DNA of 64,000 bases from positions 279,120 through 343,119 of the forward strand of contig JAYKKR010000034.1 in NCBI GenBank assembly GCA_036971615.1. Direction: 5' to 3'. The position numbers and the translations under genes are program-made. Origin of the DNA: Amyloporia xantha (lineage: Eukaryota; Basidiomycota; Agaricomycetes; Polyporales; Adustoporiaceae). Shown in pieces: positions 24,484-36,726 of this stretch. The notes beneath the pieces are model-generated. The model searched no databases. It was given only the letters and a program-made list of their open reading frames with translations, and was not told the origin of the DNA. Within the stretch, counting starts at the first letter, position 1. Each line of letters begins with the position of its first letter.

Positions 24484-25363
24484 TACGCAACGTGGGCTGG
24501 CTGGGAAAGGTGGCCTCACTTTGAGTTTTCAGGTTCGAGGTCCGGCGTAGAGATAAGAATGGACATCGATTCCGGCACCACCCTTGAATCTTCTTCCTTG
24601 TTTTTTGAGATCTTATCCAGGTCAGAGTTCTGCTGATTGGAGCATAGGTCAGGAGGGAGCGTCCAATAGGTGGAATGGCGTGACTGATTCGTAAGAGTTC
24701 CGCAAAGTACGGTATTGACAGATCTGTAACTCTAATTATTACAATCCTCTCTTGGCTGCAGGAGACCATAATGCGGTCAACATAAATGGATGCACAGTTC
24801 CGCAGAAAGGACCAGTACGTGCGATAGGATGCCAGGACGCTCACAAGTTCTGATTCATGACAGAGGCAAGTTGGGATAAGGAGGAGCTACTTGAGACCGC
24901 TCGATTCAATGAAGCCCTCGCACGGTTTCCGATTGGCCGATTTCAACACCACCCGCGACGGCGCCATCCGTAAACTGATCGAAGTTCGGAAACCTAAATG
25001 GAACGTGTCCACAGTGTCCACCCAGATCGAATTATTCTATCACGCAGCGAACTTTAAAGCTTGGTAGCGCTATCTCAGCGGCCCTTTAAGCTCCAGTGTC
25101 CACTTAACCCACGAGTCCGCGCGCTGTCGTGATTTTGGTGTGTCAGTCGTTCGTATCATAGCAAACTTGAACTGTGCACGCGTAGCTAGTGTGTAGTCAA
25201 TCCTATTCTCCGCCGAGAATTATTATACGAGTAAGTAACCGCATCATTGCCAGCATAATTTTGTATGTTTTTTGCCTTCTGACTCCAATCTCCACGATCG
25301 CGGCATAGTCTCAACACTAGCCCTTCACCTTGTTCCGGATATTACGCGGCTACACCTAAACGA
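24484..25363. other. Intergenic between seven-helix B and GNAT
   Basis: No gene is seen. Similar sequence occurs reverse-complemented at 38027-38784, so it belongs to the inverted duplication. It should hold the 3' end of copy B and the promoter of the GNAT gene. Confidence 0.45.
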
Positions 25364-26452
25364 ATGTCAATGGCTTTTCCCGATGTCTCTGTACAGATAG
25401 TCTCGCACCCAGATGGTCAGTTCTGTTCACACAAGAATGTCCCATCTGTGATACTGACCTCGGGACGTCATTACAGAGGCACTGGTTGAAGAAGCAGTCG
25501 ATGTGTTCTCAAAATTGATGCCAGAGGGTGGGTACCATTTCATCTCTTCCCTCTGGAGCCGTCGCGCTGAAGACGGCTTCGCAGACCCTGCAGCTATAGC
25601 GTTAACGGGAGGGAACATCTCCCTGCTTCCGGATCTTGCACGAGCCATGATCAGGCCTCTCGCCTTCATCGCTGGAGACATGTACACCGCGACCGACGAG
25701 AATGGCGCCCTGGTAGGATTCACTCTGTGGACTCCTCCCGGCCAGGTCCTGTTCGGCACGTGAGTCTTCGCACTGAATTCCTTGATTACGTTGGACATTG
25801 AGCCGTGCAGGGAGGAGCAGCGTCAGCTGGGCTACTTCGACTTCATGAACAAGCTATCCGAGGAAGCCAAAACCTATTATGCGCAAGTGGTCAGTGTGCT
25901 TCTTTTGGACAGCATCACGAACAGGTTTGACGTGAAATTGTCCCCAGCTCGGAAAGGACTTCCCTGCTGTTATTGACGAGTTGACTGGCATTCCTGACGT
26001 GAGTTCATATTCCTCAACAATGCAATTCTGCTTACCGTTTACTACTACACATGTCTTGAAGACGGAATTGAATACGTACTGGTGCGATTTTGCTTTTGTT
26101 AAGGCTGACCACCAAGGAAGGGGTATAGCTAAAGCAATGTTCGCACTGGCCTACGAGAAGGTTAGCACACGCCCACGAGGAGAAGTATCATATTCGGCTT
26201 TCGTGTCGGCTCACATGCATATTTCGCAACAGGCGAAGAAGAATGGGTATACTATGGCGCTCTCCACAACCAACGAGCGCAATGTGAGTAGATAGCCGGA
26301 TGCTTCCCTTGTGATGTCTTATACTTTCGTAGGTCGCCATTTACGAAAGCTTAGACTTCACGCTGAAGGGGTCTAAGGAGATGCCTTCTCCATGGGGCGG
26401 ATGGCCCGCGTATATCTTTGTCAGAGAGACGAAAGAGGATCGGGATTTGTGA
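25364..26452 (+). CDS. GNAT-family N-acetyltransferase, left copy
   Basis: 244 aa from seven exons: 25364-25415, 25477-25759, 25811-25889, 25948-25998, 26062-26160, 26233-26283, 26333-26452. GNAT enzymes move an acetyl group from acetyl-CoA to an amine; the substrate here is unknown. The acetyl-CoA loop (motif A) is ADHQGRGIAKAMF, with Q-x-x-G-x-A spacing at about residues 173-178. The late GNAT strand-helix is VAIYESLDFTLKGSKE. The upstream part (ALVGFTLWTPPGQ) fits the central beta strands. Two in-frame ATGs (25364 and 25370) are possible starts. Fungal homologues of this layout are common and mostly uncharacterised. The mirror copy is at 36946-38026. Confidence 0.85.
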
Positions 26453-26489
26453 TCCCCGGCCTGCCAGAGCGCTAAGGTCTCGTCTTCTT

Positions 26490-26580
26490 GAAAACGCCAC
26501 TATGTTCGATCCACCGAGCTGCGGAGAAGTTGGACTCGGCTGTTTCAAAGGGGTGTCGAAGTATGTCCCCGCCTTGTTCC
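26490..26580 (-). pseudogene. Truncated fragment of a small ORF at the inner edge of the left arm
   Basis: On the minus strand this reads PLKQPSPTSPQLGGSNIVAF, matching the end of the 60 aa frame at 36727-36909 (PFKQPSPTSPQFGGSIIAAF). The N-terminal half and start codon are absent here: similarity stops near 26580-26590. The duplication breakpoint therefore falls inside this ORF. Confidence 0.55.
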
Positions 26581-26590
26581 GACATTTTTC

Positions 26591-27108
26591 CCATGTGCGT
26601 CCACCTCCCCGACGATCTCGCGCCGCGAAATCACACGCTATGGCCCAGAATGCCATCGTTCATGTATGGTACAGTCTTGTTGCAGCCAAAAGGCAGAATA
26701 TCATCCTGACGTGCCGATGTCCAACGTCCCAACCACGACTCGCTGCGAACGCCTGACGGTCACGTCTCTGTAAATTTGGCCTCTTGACTAATCTATACAC
26801 CGAGCAAGATAGTCTGTTCACCGTCTTGGAGTTGCGAAGGTGCAGAGGCGTGAGAAGAGAAAGTTAGTGACACTTTCAACAGAAGCATTTATTGAGAGGA
26901 ACGGTGGAGTATGCCAGGCGGGGAACTCGAGGAAGGGAAAATAGAAGAATAAGACCTCTCCGAAAATCATCGAAAGAGTCGCACAATTACACGCAAATCT
27001 GAATGGGTCAGAGTCGAACCGTTTTGAGCATAGATGAAACCCTGCTTTATCAGCTGCTATACTCATGACGGAAGTGATGGACCCCTCCGTTCCTGTAAAT
27101 CCTCTCAA
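26591..27108. other. Left end of the unique loop, no gene seen
   Basis: Short frames only. This is the first sequence after the left arm without a mirrored counterpart, and it probably includes the 3' UTR of the M20 peptidase gene. Confidence 0.4.
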
Positions 27109-29091
27109 TTACAAAGCACGACCTTCGAATGCCTCCTTAACCTGATGAAATTGATCAGCCTTTACGACACAGAGCCCACCAGAAAGAACGGACCTTCAGG
27201 CGAAATTCCGCATCATCGAGCACGCGAACGCCTGTCGCGGCGAGGGCTTTTGCGACGTTAAGACAGGCTTTATGCGCTGCTACGCTCGCGGCAGATTCAG
27301 CAAAAGCTACGGTGTGGTTCCCTCCATTCGGAATGGTTGGGATGCCTTATTGACAGGTTCAGTGTGCGGTACCCATAACGTTGAATGGTTACCCACCGAA
27401 AGACGGGTGCAAGGCTGGGAGCGCTGCGACAAGATGTCAACAGACGTCAGAAAGAAGTAGAATGATCTTACCATAAGTAACATTTCCCTGCAAGTTGCAT
27501 CATCAAAATTAGATGGGTCGAGCTTATTGTCAATAGGCACTGACGAAGTCTGTAGAAGCACTCCCGATGCCATAGGTGTAGTCCACGGGGCCGTATTTGC
27601 TACGAAAGACGGCTGCAAACTCGTCACCTGGCAGCGAGGGTTATGGCATTAATGAATATTCCCGGAGTTAAAACACACACCTAGTGCCTTGTTTTGTCTG
27701 AGATCGAAGGTCGCACCGCCTTTTGTGACTTCGTGCCTGCACGCAGATGAAATAGCCGCTCCTCTGGTAGCAAATGTGAGTGTTGGACGGCTTGCTACAG
27801 TAACGCAAGCGGGCTTACTCAAAGCATGCAATGACGCGCTTCGTCGACGCGTCCATCTCCACGCGAGACGGTGCACGTACATACCAGCTGTTAACAAAAG
27901 TCAAGCTTATCCTGTTTGCAAGAGGAATAAGACTACATACATCATCTTGGCGTAATCCGGGATGACTTCCAAGTGCCAGTCAGGACCTCCGCGCACATAT
28001 GATGTGAGTTACGACGTACTATTGGGCGTCCAGTCTTTGCCGACGAATATCCCATGAACACGGTGGGTAGGATGCAGCTGCTGGCGCAGCACAGAGATGC
28101 TGTTGTATGCGAGGACGGCCGCATCTACAGCGTTTTGTCCCTCCCAGGGGGATAATGCTGCATGTGCACTGATACAGAAGTCAAATCAATATGATATCAC
28201 TCACAGGATGGGAGAGAGCCATCCTCACGTATGGCCGTGAAACTCTACTTCGAGGACTTGTCTGGCGAGACAGCTGCTCAAACTCGCGGAATGTTTCGGT
28301 CCAGGGGCAGGGTGACACCTATTGAGAAAAGGTAGGTGAAATCGTAGCAAGTCGGGGTCAGGTGCGTCTCGTACATCAAACAGGCTACCATGCCTTCATA
28401 AGCACCTTTTTCCAAGAGGATTGCCTTGCCACCTCCGCCTTCTTCGGCTGCCGGATGATATGTGAGCAAAACGATGATATCGAGCACAACGGAATTACCT
28501 GGGGTTCCGAGAAGTACCACCGTTCCCGGGATGTCGTGCTTCTCTAGCACTGCCTTCACCGCTAGTGCGACGGCGACACCTGCAATTGCGATCAGGTTGT
28601 GACCACATGCATGTCCGATGCCGGGAAGGGCGTCCATCTCAGAATTGACACCGAGGATGGGGCCGCCGGACCCGTGTGTAAATTTGGCTTCCCAAGCAGT
28701 AGGGAGCAAATAATGCTTTGTGACTTGCCACCCTTTCTTCGCCATGAAGTCCGTCAGAACGTCGTGGGTGCGGCTGTATAAAGATCTGATCAAGTAAAAT
28801 ACTGTAAGCAATTGACATACTTACTGTTCCTCCCAGCGAATTTCGGGATGATCTAGAGATATAACCAATATTAAATCTAAACGTGGTCCACATTCAGAGT
28901 ATGAAAACGTTGCTAGACCGACCGTGTATGTCGAGACTGAGCGCCCGTAATTCCTCGTCCAGCGACACGATAGAATTCTCGATAGTCTCGAGTAATTCAG
29001 GCCTGTAAATAGTGTCCCCTGTACTTTGTACGTCCGTCGACGTATCGTCCGGGTGCCATAGTGCATCCGAGATGGCTGGGACTTCGCACAT
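27109..29091 (-). CDS. M20-family metallopeptidase/amidohydrolase (M20D, PM20D2-like)
   Basis: Fourteen exons can be joined without a frame break: 29091-28923, 28852-28825, 28773-28499, 28447-28319, 28256-28229, 28168-28020, 27965-27941, 27887-27819, 27763-27681, 27627-27545, 27487-27472, 27423-27397, 27345-27194, 27141-27109. The product is 421 aa. Zinc-binding motifs are visible: [17 protein letters not shown] (HACGHN at 120-125) and AEEGGGG (158-164). Further family landmarks are [15 protein letters not shown] in the dimerisation domain, [13 protein letters not shown] and [11 protein letters not shown] near the C-terminus. The family cleaves peptide or amide bonds, often of dipeptides or N-acyl amino acids; the substrate here is unknown. 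The start [12 protein letters not shown] was chosen as the first ATG in frame. Divergent from CLF1 with 616 bp between starts. Confidence 0.9.
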
Positions 29092-29706
29092 GGTTGAAAC
29101 GCACGATCGGAAGTTGGCGGTCACCCGAGGGAAATGAGGTTGAAGGCTCACTATGCTAGCTCGAGATGACGCTGTTGACGTGGTCTTACGGTGCTTATCG
29201 TTGTGTAGGGTAACTTATATGCTGAGATTGTCGGGAAACTGTATGATGATGAAGGATGCCGAAGGGACTCCGTGCCTCAGGGATCGCTGAATGAACCTGA
29301 TAAGATAGGTAGTCATTTCAATGATTCTCATAATTGTCACGAAGACAAGTCTACAAGCGTCGTTCAAATAGGTCTATGTGAGCAAGAGGCCCCTGGGGAT
29401 TGTCTTGATTAGAAGACATCAAGCGCAGAACAGACCTCGAATACGTAGAGCATTGATGTAAATACTAGATATAGGTAGGCGCCTGATATTCTTCAGGCAG
29501 TCACGGTAGGTCACGATGGAAAGTCACACATCACGGGGCCAGGCATCGCGAGCGTCTGTTTTCCCCCTGCGCTCATTCAGACCTTTCTAACAGTCTGTTC
29601 AAAGTTCACTCTCGACGGCCGACATCCTTCTTGCACTTGCGTCGAGGTATCCACAAAGAAACCAAAATTGAGTATTTATTTCTAGGGGGAATATTAGCTC
29701 GTAAAC
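29092..29706. promoter_or_regulatory. Bidirectional upstream region, M20 peptidase and CLF1
   Basis: Head-to-head arrangement with no gene inside. It holds the promoters of both genes. Confidence 0.5.
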
Positions 29707-32565
29707 ATGCAGGACGGTCGAGCCCCTCGGTGCGTTGCTTTCCGCAGAGTCTCTCCGTGATTGACCAACACAGAAAATGAGCTAGCATCAAGAATCGCGC
29801 ACCGGCTGCGATTCAGGTACGTGATACGGTGTTTAATACCACAGTCTTTCTCATCGACGCTTTCTCAGGTCACCGCCGAGCAACTACTCCGAGATGTAGA
29901 AATCCAGTCCTTTTTGCTGTGTACGAGTTCTTGACGCAGGATATATAGGCTCAAGAACGTCAAGAGTCGCAATTTCGGGCTCCGAAACAGCGCGTGGAAG
30001 ACTTTGAAGAGCTTCACGAATATCGCGGACGGAAACGGGAGGAGTTTGAGAAGCGCATTAGGCAGACAAGGGGGAACATGTGAGTTCACAGACTAGCTGT
30101 ACCGATGTTTATTTGTACTGACGTAATGTTCTACCTGATAGTAAGGAATGGCTACAATATGCCAATTGGGAGGTACGTAGTAGTGCGCCTAGTATCCTTG
30201 CTACATGATTTCGAGCCACGCATAGGCCAGTCAAGGTGAATACGCCCGCTCGCGGTCGGTCTTCGAGCGTGCGTTGGATGTCGACCCACGGAGTGTGCAA
30301 TTATGGCTCAGCTATACCGAAATGGAGCTCAAGGGCCGCAACGTGCAGCATTCTCGCAACCTATTCGATCGCGCGGTGACATTACTCCCTCGGGTTGACC
30401 AACTATGGTACAAATACGTCTATCTCGAGGAACTACTGCAAAATGTCCCTGGTGCCCGCCAGGTGTTCGAGCGTTGGATGCAGTGGGAGCCGGAAGACAA
30501 GGCGTGGCAGGCGTATATCAAGATGGAGATGCGGTATAATGAGCTAGACCGTGCAAGTGCTATTTATGAACGGTGGATTGCGGTGCGGCCAGAACCGAGA
30601 AATTGGGTGAAGTGGGCGAAGTTTGAGGAGGAACGGGCGCGACTGGACAAGGCAAGGGAGGTCTTCCAGACGGCGCTGGAGTTCTTTGGAGACGGTGAAG
30701 AGGAGGTGGAGAAGGCCCAAGCGGTATTTAGTGCCTTCGCCAAAATGGAAACACGCCTGAAGGAGTTCGAGCGGGCCCGGGTCATCTACAAGGTATGTCG
30801 AGGCATGCTGCATTTTTCCAGCCCTGTCTGAAGGCGTTGCCTCTAGTTTGCGCTGTCTCGTATACCGCGCTCAAAATCCGCTTCATTGTACGCCGCGTAC
30901 ACGAAATTCGAGAAGCAGCACGGTACTCGTACGACCCTTGAATCCACTGTGCTTGGAAAACGACGCATTCAGTATGAAGACGAGCTAACGCATGATGGCC
31001 ACAACTACGACTCTTGGTTTGATTATTCGCGCTTAGAGGAAGGTGCCTTACGAGATGCCCGAGAAGAAGGCGCAACGGCGGATGAGATAGAGAGTGCGAC
31101 TGGACGAGTGCGGGAAGTTTACGAGCGTGCAGTTGCCCATGTCCCTCCAGGTGGACAGAAGAGACATTGGCGGCGGTACATTTTCCTCTGGTTGAATTAT
31201 GCCCTCTTCGAAGAGATCGAGACAAAGGTATGACTTTCCTTCTGATATGACGTGCAGAGAGCTCAAGGAGTTCGATAGGATTATGCCCGAGCGCGACAAG
31301 TATACGAGACGGCCATTCGTGTCGTTCCACACAAACAGTTCACGTTCGCGAAATTGTGGCTCATGTTTGCGAAGTTCGAAATTCGCCGGCTAGACTTGCC
31401 TGCGGCACGCAAGATTTTGGGCGCGGCAATAGGTATGTGCCCGAAGGAAGCATTATTCAAGGGCTACATACAGCTTGAGCTAGACGTGAGTCCTCTGTCT
31501 ATATCTTCATCCTCGTTGCATTCTCATGTAACAATGGTAGCTGCGCGAATTCGATCGGGTTCGAACACTTTACGAAAAATACATTGAGGTGGGTAACAGC
31601 TGCAGTAATTCGTCGTCAATACACTGATCAACGATGATCAGTTTGACCCAAGCAATTCATCAGCATGGGTCAAGTACGCCGAACTCGAAGCTCAGCTAGA
31701 AGACCTCGATCGTACCCGAGCAATCTTCGAACTCGGTGTGACGCAACAACCACTAGCGATGCCCGAGATTCTGTGGAAGGCATACATCGATTTCGAGACC
31801 GAGGAAGGAAACAGGGAGAACGCGCGCGCGCTCTACGAACGGTTGATCGCCCTCAGTGGGCATTGGAAAGTCTGGATATCGTTCGCGGAATTCGAAGCCG
31901 CGGCGATTCCACTTGCGCGATCACTCAGAGAAGAAAGGGAGGATGAAGAGGAAGAGGACGAACTCGTCCCCGGAGATGTCGAGCGTGCAAGGCAGGTCTT
32001 CGAGAGAGGTTACAACGATCTCCGACGACAAGGCTTGAAGAGCGAGGTCAGTATACTTTCAGCCTACTTGGGATAGGTGTCTGATGGTCATTATTCTCGC
32101 TTGCACAGCGGGTAGCGCTTTTGGAGGTCTGGAAAGCGTTCGAGGAGAAGAATGGCAATGCGGAAGATGTGCAGAAGGTGCAGAACAAGATGCCTCTTGT
32201 CAGTCGACGTCGTGTGATGGATCCCGAATCCGGTGGTACGGAAGCAGGTATGTGGTCTCTCTTTGCATTTGTCACGCAGGAGACTGATACATAATATCTG
32301 CCTTATAGTGCTCGACTGGGATATGGTGTTCCCAGACGACGAACAGGAATCCAATCCAGCGTCATTCCAGTTCCTCCAGAGGGCGCATGCATGGCAGAAG
32401 GCCCGGGCTGCGAAAGCCAAAGAAAATCCCCCAGAGGCTAATTCGAATCATGCTGCGGAGAAGTCAAGTGCAGGTCCTTCGAGGGAACGTCGCGCATCTA
32501 TAAATGGACAAGACAGAGACGAGGACGCGAACAGTGATGTTGCAAGTTCGCATGGTGACGACTGA
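29707..32565 (+). CDS. CLF1: Pre-mRNA splicing factor CLF1 (crooked-neck, HAT-repeat protein)
   Basis: Nuclear scaffold protein of the NineTeen complex, needed for spliceosome activation. Twelve exons: 29707-29729, 29786-29816, 29869-29895, 29949-30079, 30142-30172, 30226-30792, 30847-31227, 31279-31485, 31541-31588, 31642-32046, 32109-32247, 32309-32565; 748 aa. The first 23 nt exon supplies MQDGRAPR, which splices to [17 protein letters not shown], the conserved CLF1 N-terminus. An ATG at 29777 is followed by an immediate stop and is not used. Half-a-TPR (HAT) repeats run through most of the protein, for example [39 protein letters not shown] and [20 protein letters not shown]. The last 70 residues are a low-complexity charged tail. 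Length fits the family. Confidence 0.95.
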
Positions 32566-33015
32566 TGAATGTATATCAATTTTAGTGTATTACGGTACAG
32601 GCTGTATTTAGGTGTGCTTTCGTACCTTTGACAAGATAATATCTTCAAGATCTTCTTTGACTTGATTGCCCCAAGTTCTGTTTTCTTCGGCTGTCGAACA
32701 ATCCTCAAGTGTTACTGGTGTTGATACTGGAGACTTGGTGTTATCTTTTATAATATTGAGTGCTGATTTGCGACCGCCGACCAGTGAATACCATTTCCAT
32801 TTCAGCTCGGCTCTATTACGCAGTGAGATTTTCGGACAGCTGGCTGCGATACTTGTAGTATACAGTCCTATGTTGCATTTTTACAGCAAAAAAACATAGC
32901 GATACATCCGAATGCCCTTCTGCTACCGTTTCTTCTTCCCAATATTCAAGAAATTAACAACAACTTACATCGTGCACCCTCTCCTCCGCGAGCGCGCATC
33001 ATCCTAATACACCCA
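32566..33015. other. Convergent 3' region of CLF1 and FAD synthetase
   Basis: The two flanking genes converge on this stretch. It is more AT-rich than its neighbours, as expected for 3' UTRs. No gene is seen. Confidence 0.5.
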
Positions 33016-34483
33016 TCATGCGAAGAGCTTCAGCCCCACCGAGCGAGACGCCCTCCCCGCCCTCTCCAAGCTCCCGTCCACCAGCTCATGCGCCGGTCGA
33101 TATCGCGGCTCACATTTACACTCATCCGCGATGCACTGCGCCGACGGGTCGACCGGGATCCACTCCAGTCGATCTGGGAGCGCGTTGAAGCCCGACGCGT
33201 CCGCATGGCACGCCATGCTCGGGTCTCCGCGGATGTACTCCAGCGTGTCTGGCAGCGGGTCGCATCCTGTCGCGTCGGCGACGCAGACCGTGCGCGGGTC
33301 TGTCGGTATCACCTCAAACTTGTCCGGAAGGGTTGGTAGAGGGACGGCACCCGGAAGTGATGAGAACCCAGCAGGTGTGGATGCGCGGGGTCTCGAATTG
33401 TCCGGATCTGCTGTTGAAGTCACGGTGGATGTGGAGGCTGAGATGTTTCCCGAGGGGCCAACCTCTATTTGTGATGATAACGGCTGAACGCCAACACTCG
33501 CTGCGCATTTACTGCATATCGGCTGGATGAGCAGCGCTGGGTTCCGGAACGTGTTGTATGTTGACCCTAGGGACGTGTATCTAGACAGACGAACCCTTAG
33601 CATAGGGAAGAATAGCCTTGAACATCAAATACGCACCCCTCGTCATACAAGCTACAATATGGCACATTGAATTTCCGCAGATACTCCCAGACCGCAGCAT
33701 ACGACCAGTTGATGACGGGATTTATTCGCTCAAAGCGGGGCCATCCGGGATCGGTTGGGTTGCGGAACGTCAACGTAGCTGAAATCATGTCGGTCAACTG
33801 AGGCAACGGTTCATTCGGAGAATTCCACGTACCTCCGTCGGGGTCCGATCTACGGGTACCGATCATTATAGCCTCGATATGGGGAAAACGCGCCTTGTAT
33901 GTCTTCAGAGCCCGTTTCATGCCTTCACCTCCTTTTGCCTTCATCTTTGTACTCACGTAGCCATTCTCACTGCTACTCTGTGCAGACGGAGAAGGGGTAG
34001 CAGGCGCGGCTACGGTTTCCACCGGCAGCTCTGTCTCAGGGAGAGGACAGTGAAACAGGTCGAGGTTGTATGTCTTTGCCACTTCGTCAATGAACACCTC
34101 GAGTTGAGGGAATGGAGAAGGCACAGGGATGTAGACGGCAGGTATCGGTCTTGTCGTCGCATTCCGGCGACCGAGCGCTGCGGCGAGTAGGTGCAGCAGC
34201 ACGGTACCTGTGAAGATCTGGTCAGGGCACTACGGACAGTCCTGACATACAGTACTCACAGTCCTTTCCGCCGTTGAAGCTTAGCGACACAGTTTCCACG
34301 CTTCACAAAGCGACAGGCGTCCACATGAGGCAAACACCAATGCAACTGTTGTACTCACCCGAATGTATCGAGCGCATCATCGATAACCTGCAGCGCCTCC
34401 CTGACCGACGGCGAGAGAGGGTCAACGGACGTTCTCAGGCCGTAGACCTGCTCTGCAATCTCCTGGCGATTCACGACGGTCAT
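33016..34483 (-). CDS. FAD1: FAD synthetase (FMN adenylyltransferase)
   Basis: Makes FAD from FMN and ATP; PAPS-reductase-fold nucleotidyltransferase, cytosolic in yeast. Exons 34483-34359, 34300-34260, 34207-33637 and 33580-33016 give 433 aa. The P-loop-like SLSFNGGKDCTVLLHLL lies at about 47-63, built across the 41 nt second exon. IGTRRSDPDGG and INPVINWSYAAVWEYLR are diagnostic for the family, and the end PRYRPAHELVDGSLERAGR matches the conserved C-terminus. Between the core (LGSTYNTFRNPAL) and this end is an insertion of about 130 residues. It is Ser/Thr-rich and then three similar units of the form LPD-x-(FEVI/LEYI/LEWI)-..-DP-..-C-x-AD. This makes the protein longer than yeast Fad1. Confidence 0.93.
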
Positions 34484-36726
34484 GATGCCGGTTTTGAATG
34501 CTATAGCGGGATATGCGCGAGTGTCTGATTCGATCCAATCAGTCGCTGTTCGTTTCGGAAGGTGTTCAGTAAGTCACAGTTTCCCTGAAGTGAGGGTAAG
34601 GATATTGTACAATGGGAGTATAATCCTATGGATATAAGTTAGTGAGTGGTGAATGTTGACCGGAGAAACTGTAAACAGCCCATGAGAGTTTGGCGAAAGT
34701 GACGCTACTCAATTCCACAGGCATTACGTAAACGCCTGCAACTCATCCAGAATCCGCTGTCTTCAAATGTTCAGATTTCAACCTTTTTTATTATTATGTT
34801 TAATGTTCTCGATACCCAGTTGGCGAGCACTGTGCGTGTTAATCCGACGATTCACAGGCAAAGTGAGTAGCTGTAGAACCGCCATAATCTCATTAGCGCG
34901 CAGAAAATAATAAATCCCCTGTGCTGGCCAGATACGGATACTGCATCCTGAGCTTGAAAGAATTCTATCTACTATTCTGCTCGCATGAGAATACCATGCA
35001 GTAGCACTTGGGCCTTTCCTGTGCCGACACAGCCGTTCTACTATCAGTGGCCCTGCAATGCAATCGCAACAGTAGTGCAATTTTGCGTTTTGAGCACCTT
35101 TCCGTTCCCCAAATATTCTGATATTTATGATCAAGACTCTTTTATGCATTATTTCAAATCCTGTCTACTCAGATTCTGCAAAGCGGAAGCGGTAAGAGAA
35201 TGAAAAATCGCAAACCGACAGATCACAGGATTTGCAACACGGATTGAGCTCGGCAGTCTCTCGATCCACTTTCTTTGGTCCCAAAACTTAGTAGAAGTAT
35301 CTAGTTGCATTATTCTAGCCTATGGTAGTATGCCGGAGATGCGAATGGAATCAGAACCCATACACGAGATGAAAGACGAGCTCCAGAGAGAATGAGCGTG
35401 ACAGATCCGCCACATTCTACTAATTTAGGAATCCCATCACTGCTTTAGCGCGTCGGAGCTCATGCATATTTGGTGGATGCCGTGTCGGTATTCGAATTTG
35501 ATCGTGACAACACCCGTGACTGTCAATTGCATTGCTGTTGCGACTCTAGTTCACCCTCGGTATCGTTCCTCACAACATGTACCACGCCTGTAAAATCTCA
35601 GGGGATACATTCGAACCATGGCTTGCCGTTAGACAAAACTCCGAAAGGTTCCGGGATGTAGCTGAGGAAGGGGCAGGGAATCCGTGAAAAAGTTGCATTA
35701 GAGGGCCACTGATAGTATCGGTGATATGATTAATGATTAATGAAGATGCCTTAAGCTCCTTTCCACGCAACCCCCCCCTGATCCTGGAGGGAGTACATAA
35801 GACATTGGGCATATCCGTGTCCACTAGTGCTGCATTCTCACGTTTTCTTGTCTAATGCCTCATATGTTAGCGGCTCACCACGGACTATACTCAGGCTCCA
35901 GGAAAACTTCTTCGAAAGTTGAGGGGATTGGAACCCGCGTGAAGGCCGCCTTTCTCAGGCCGCCCGGTTCACAATGCTGTCGGACTTTTAGGGCCAGAGC
36001 CCAACGACTGGCTCAGATGTGAGTCCAAGTTCTGACGTTCATTCCAAAACCTGACTCCTGGGGTGTAAAACAGCGCTATAGCCTATTAGTGCCCCTCACA
36101 GATACAATCTCGGTATGTCAAAGTCGAACTCACTAATTTGCAGTGGAACGCCAGTATAGTGACAATCTCACGCCGTGCAACATATGGGGCTAACTGAGAG
36201 CTGATACTGGTACGTACTGTGCATGATACACCCCAGCCGTGCAATAAGATTGATACGGTGACATGGGACAACGTGTTCTTCGTCCGGCCACGGCCACGAC
36301 CATACGGTTGAATGATCAAACTGGCTATAGTCAAACATTGTGATGCGTTGCGTTCACATAAGTATGTGGAAAGGTGTCTAAATTTATCCAATGCGTCAGC
36401 CAGAACCAGGAATAGGACAGCAGTACCTATTTTCTTCGCACCTTAAAAGCTAATAGCAAGTCCCGATCATCCGCTGGCACTTCTATGAAAGTCTCAGGAA
36501 CGTCAGGAATCCACGAGCTTGAGACCGTCCGTGTTGTTGGTCTACTAGTTGTGACCAGTGACGAGCTGAGATTGCATGTTGGATAACGTTACTAGTAGTG
36601 CGGATACCATCCGTGATATTACTACCTCGAGCGCTCTTTGACGCATTCCACTTAATCCCATGATTACAGAGCTAGGACACGTTATCGACCAGGTTCGCTG
36701 ATATGTCGTAATGCTAATCTCATGGA
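34484..36726. other. Long intergenic stretch, no gene seen
   Basis: About 2.2 kb with only short frames on both strands and no similarity I recognise. It includes the FAD1 promoter at its left end and unique DNA up to the right arm of the inverted duplication. Confidence 0.4.

Larger units (their letters stand above)
20330..26590 (+). repeat. Left arm of large inverted duplication
   Basis: This segment is matched, reverse-complemented, by 36815-42930. Gene order is mirrored: seven-helix A (-), seven-helix B (+), GNAT (+) here, and GNAT (-), B' (-), A' (+) there. Intron positions and intergenic DNA also correspond. For example, 20345-20395 pairs with about 42880-42930, and 22440-22560 with about 40680-40810. 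Boundaries are by eye. Confidence 0.9.

Noticed and set aside
29777..29785. ATG at 29777 as a frameshifted CLF1 start
   Set aside because: First read as a start-codon frameshift, but the upstream 23 nt exon splices to 29786 and restores the conserved N-terminus.
26700..36720. Loop of the inverted duplication as a mobile element
   Set aside because: It contains conserved housekeeping genes and no transposase, reverse transcriptase or terminal repeat signature; the arms carry host-type genes.
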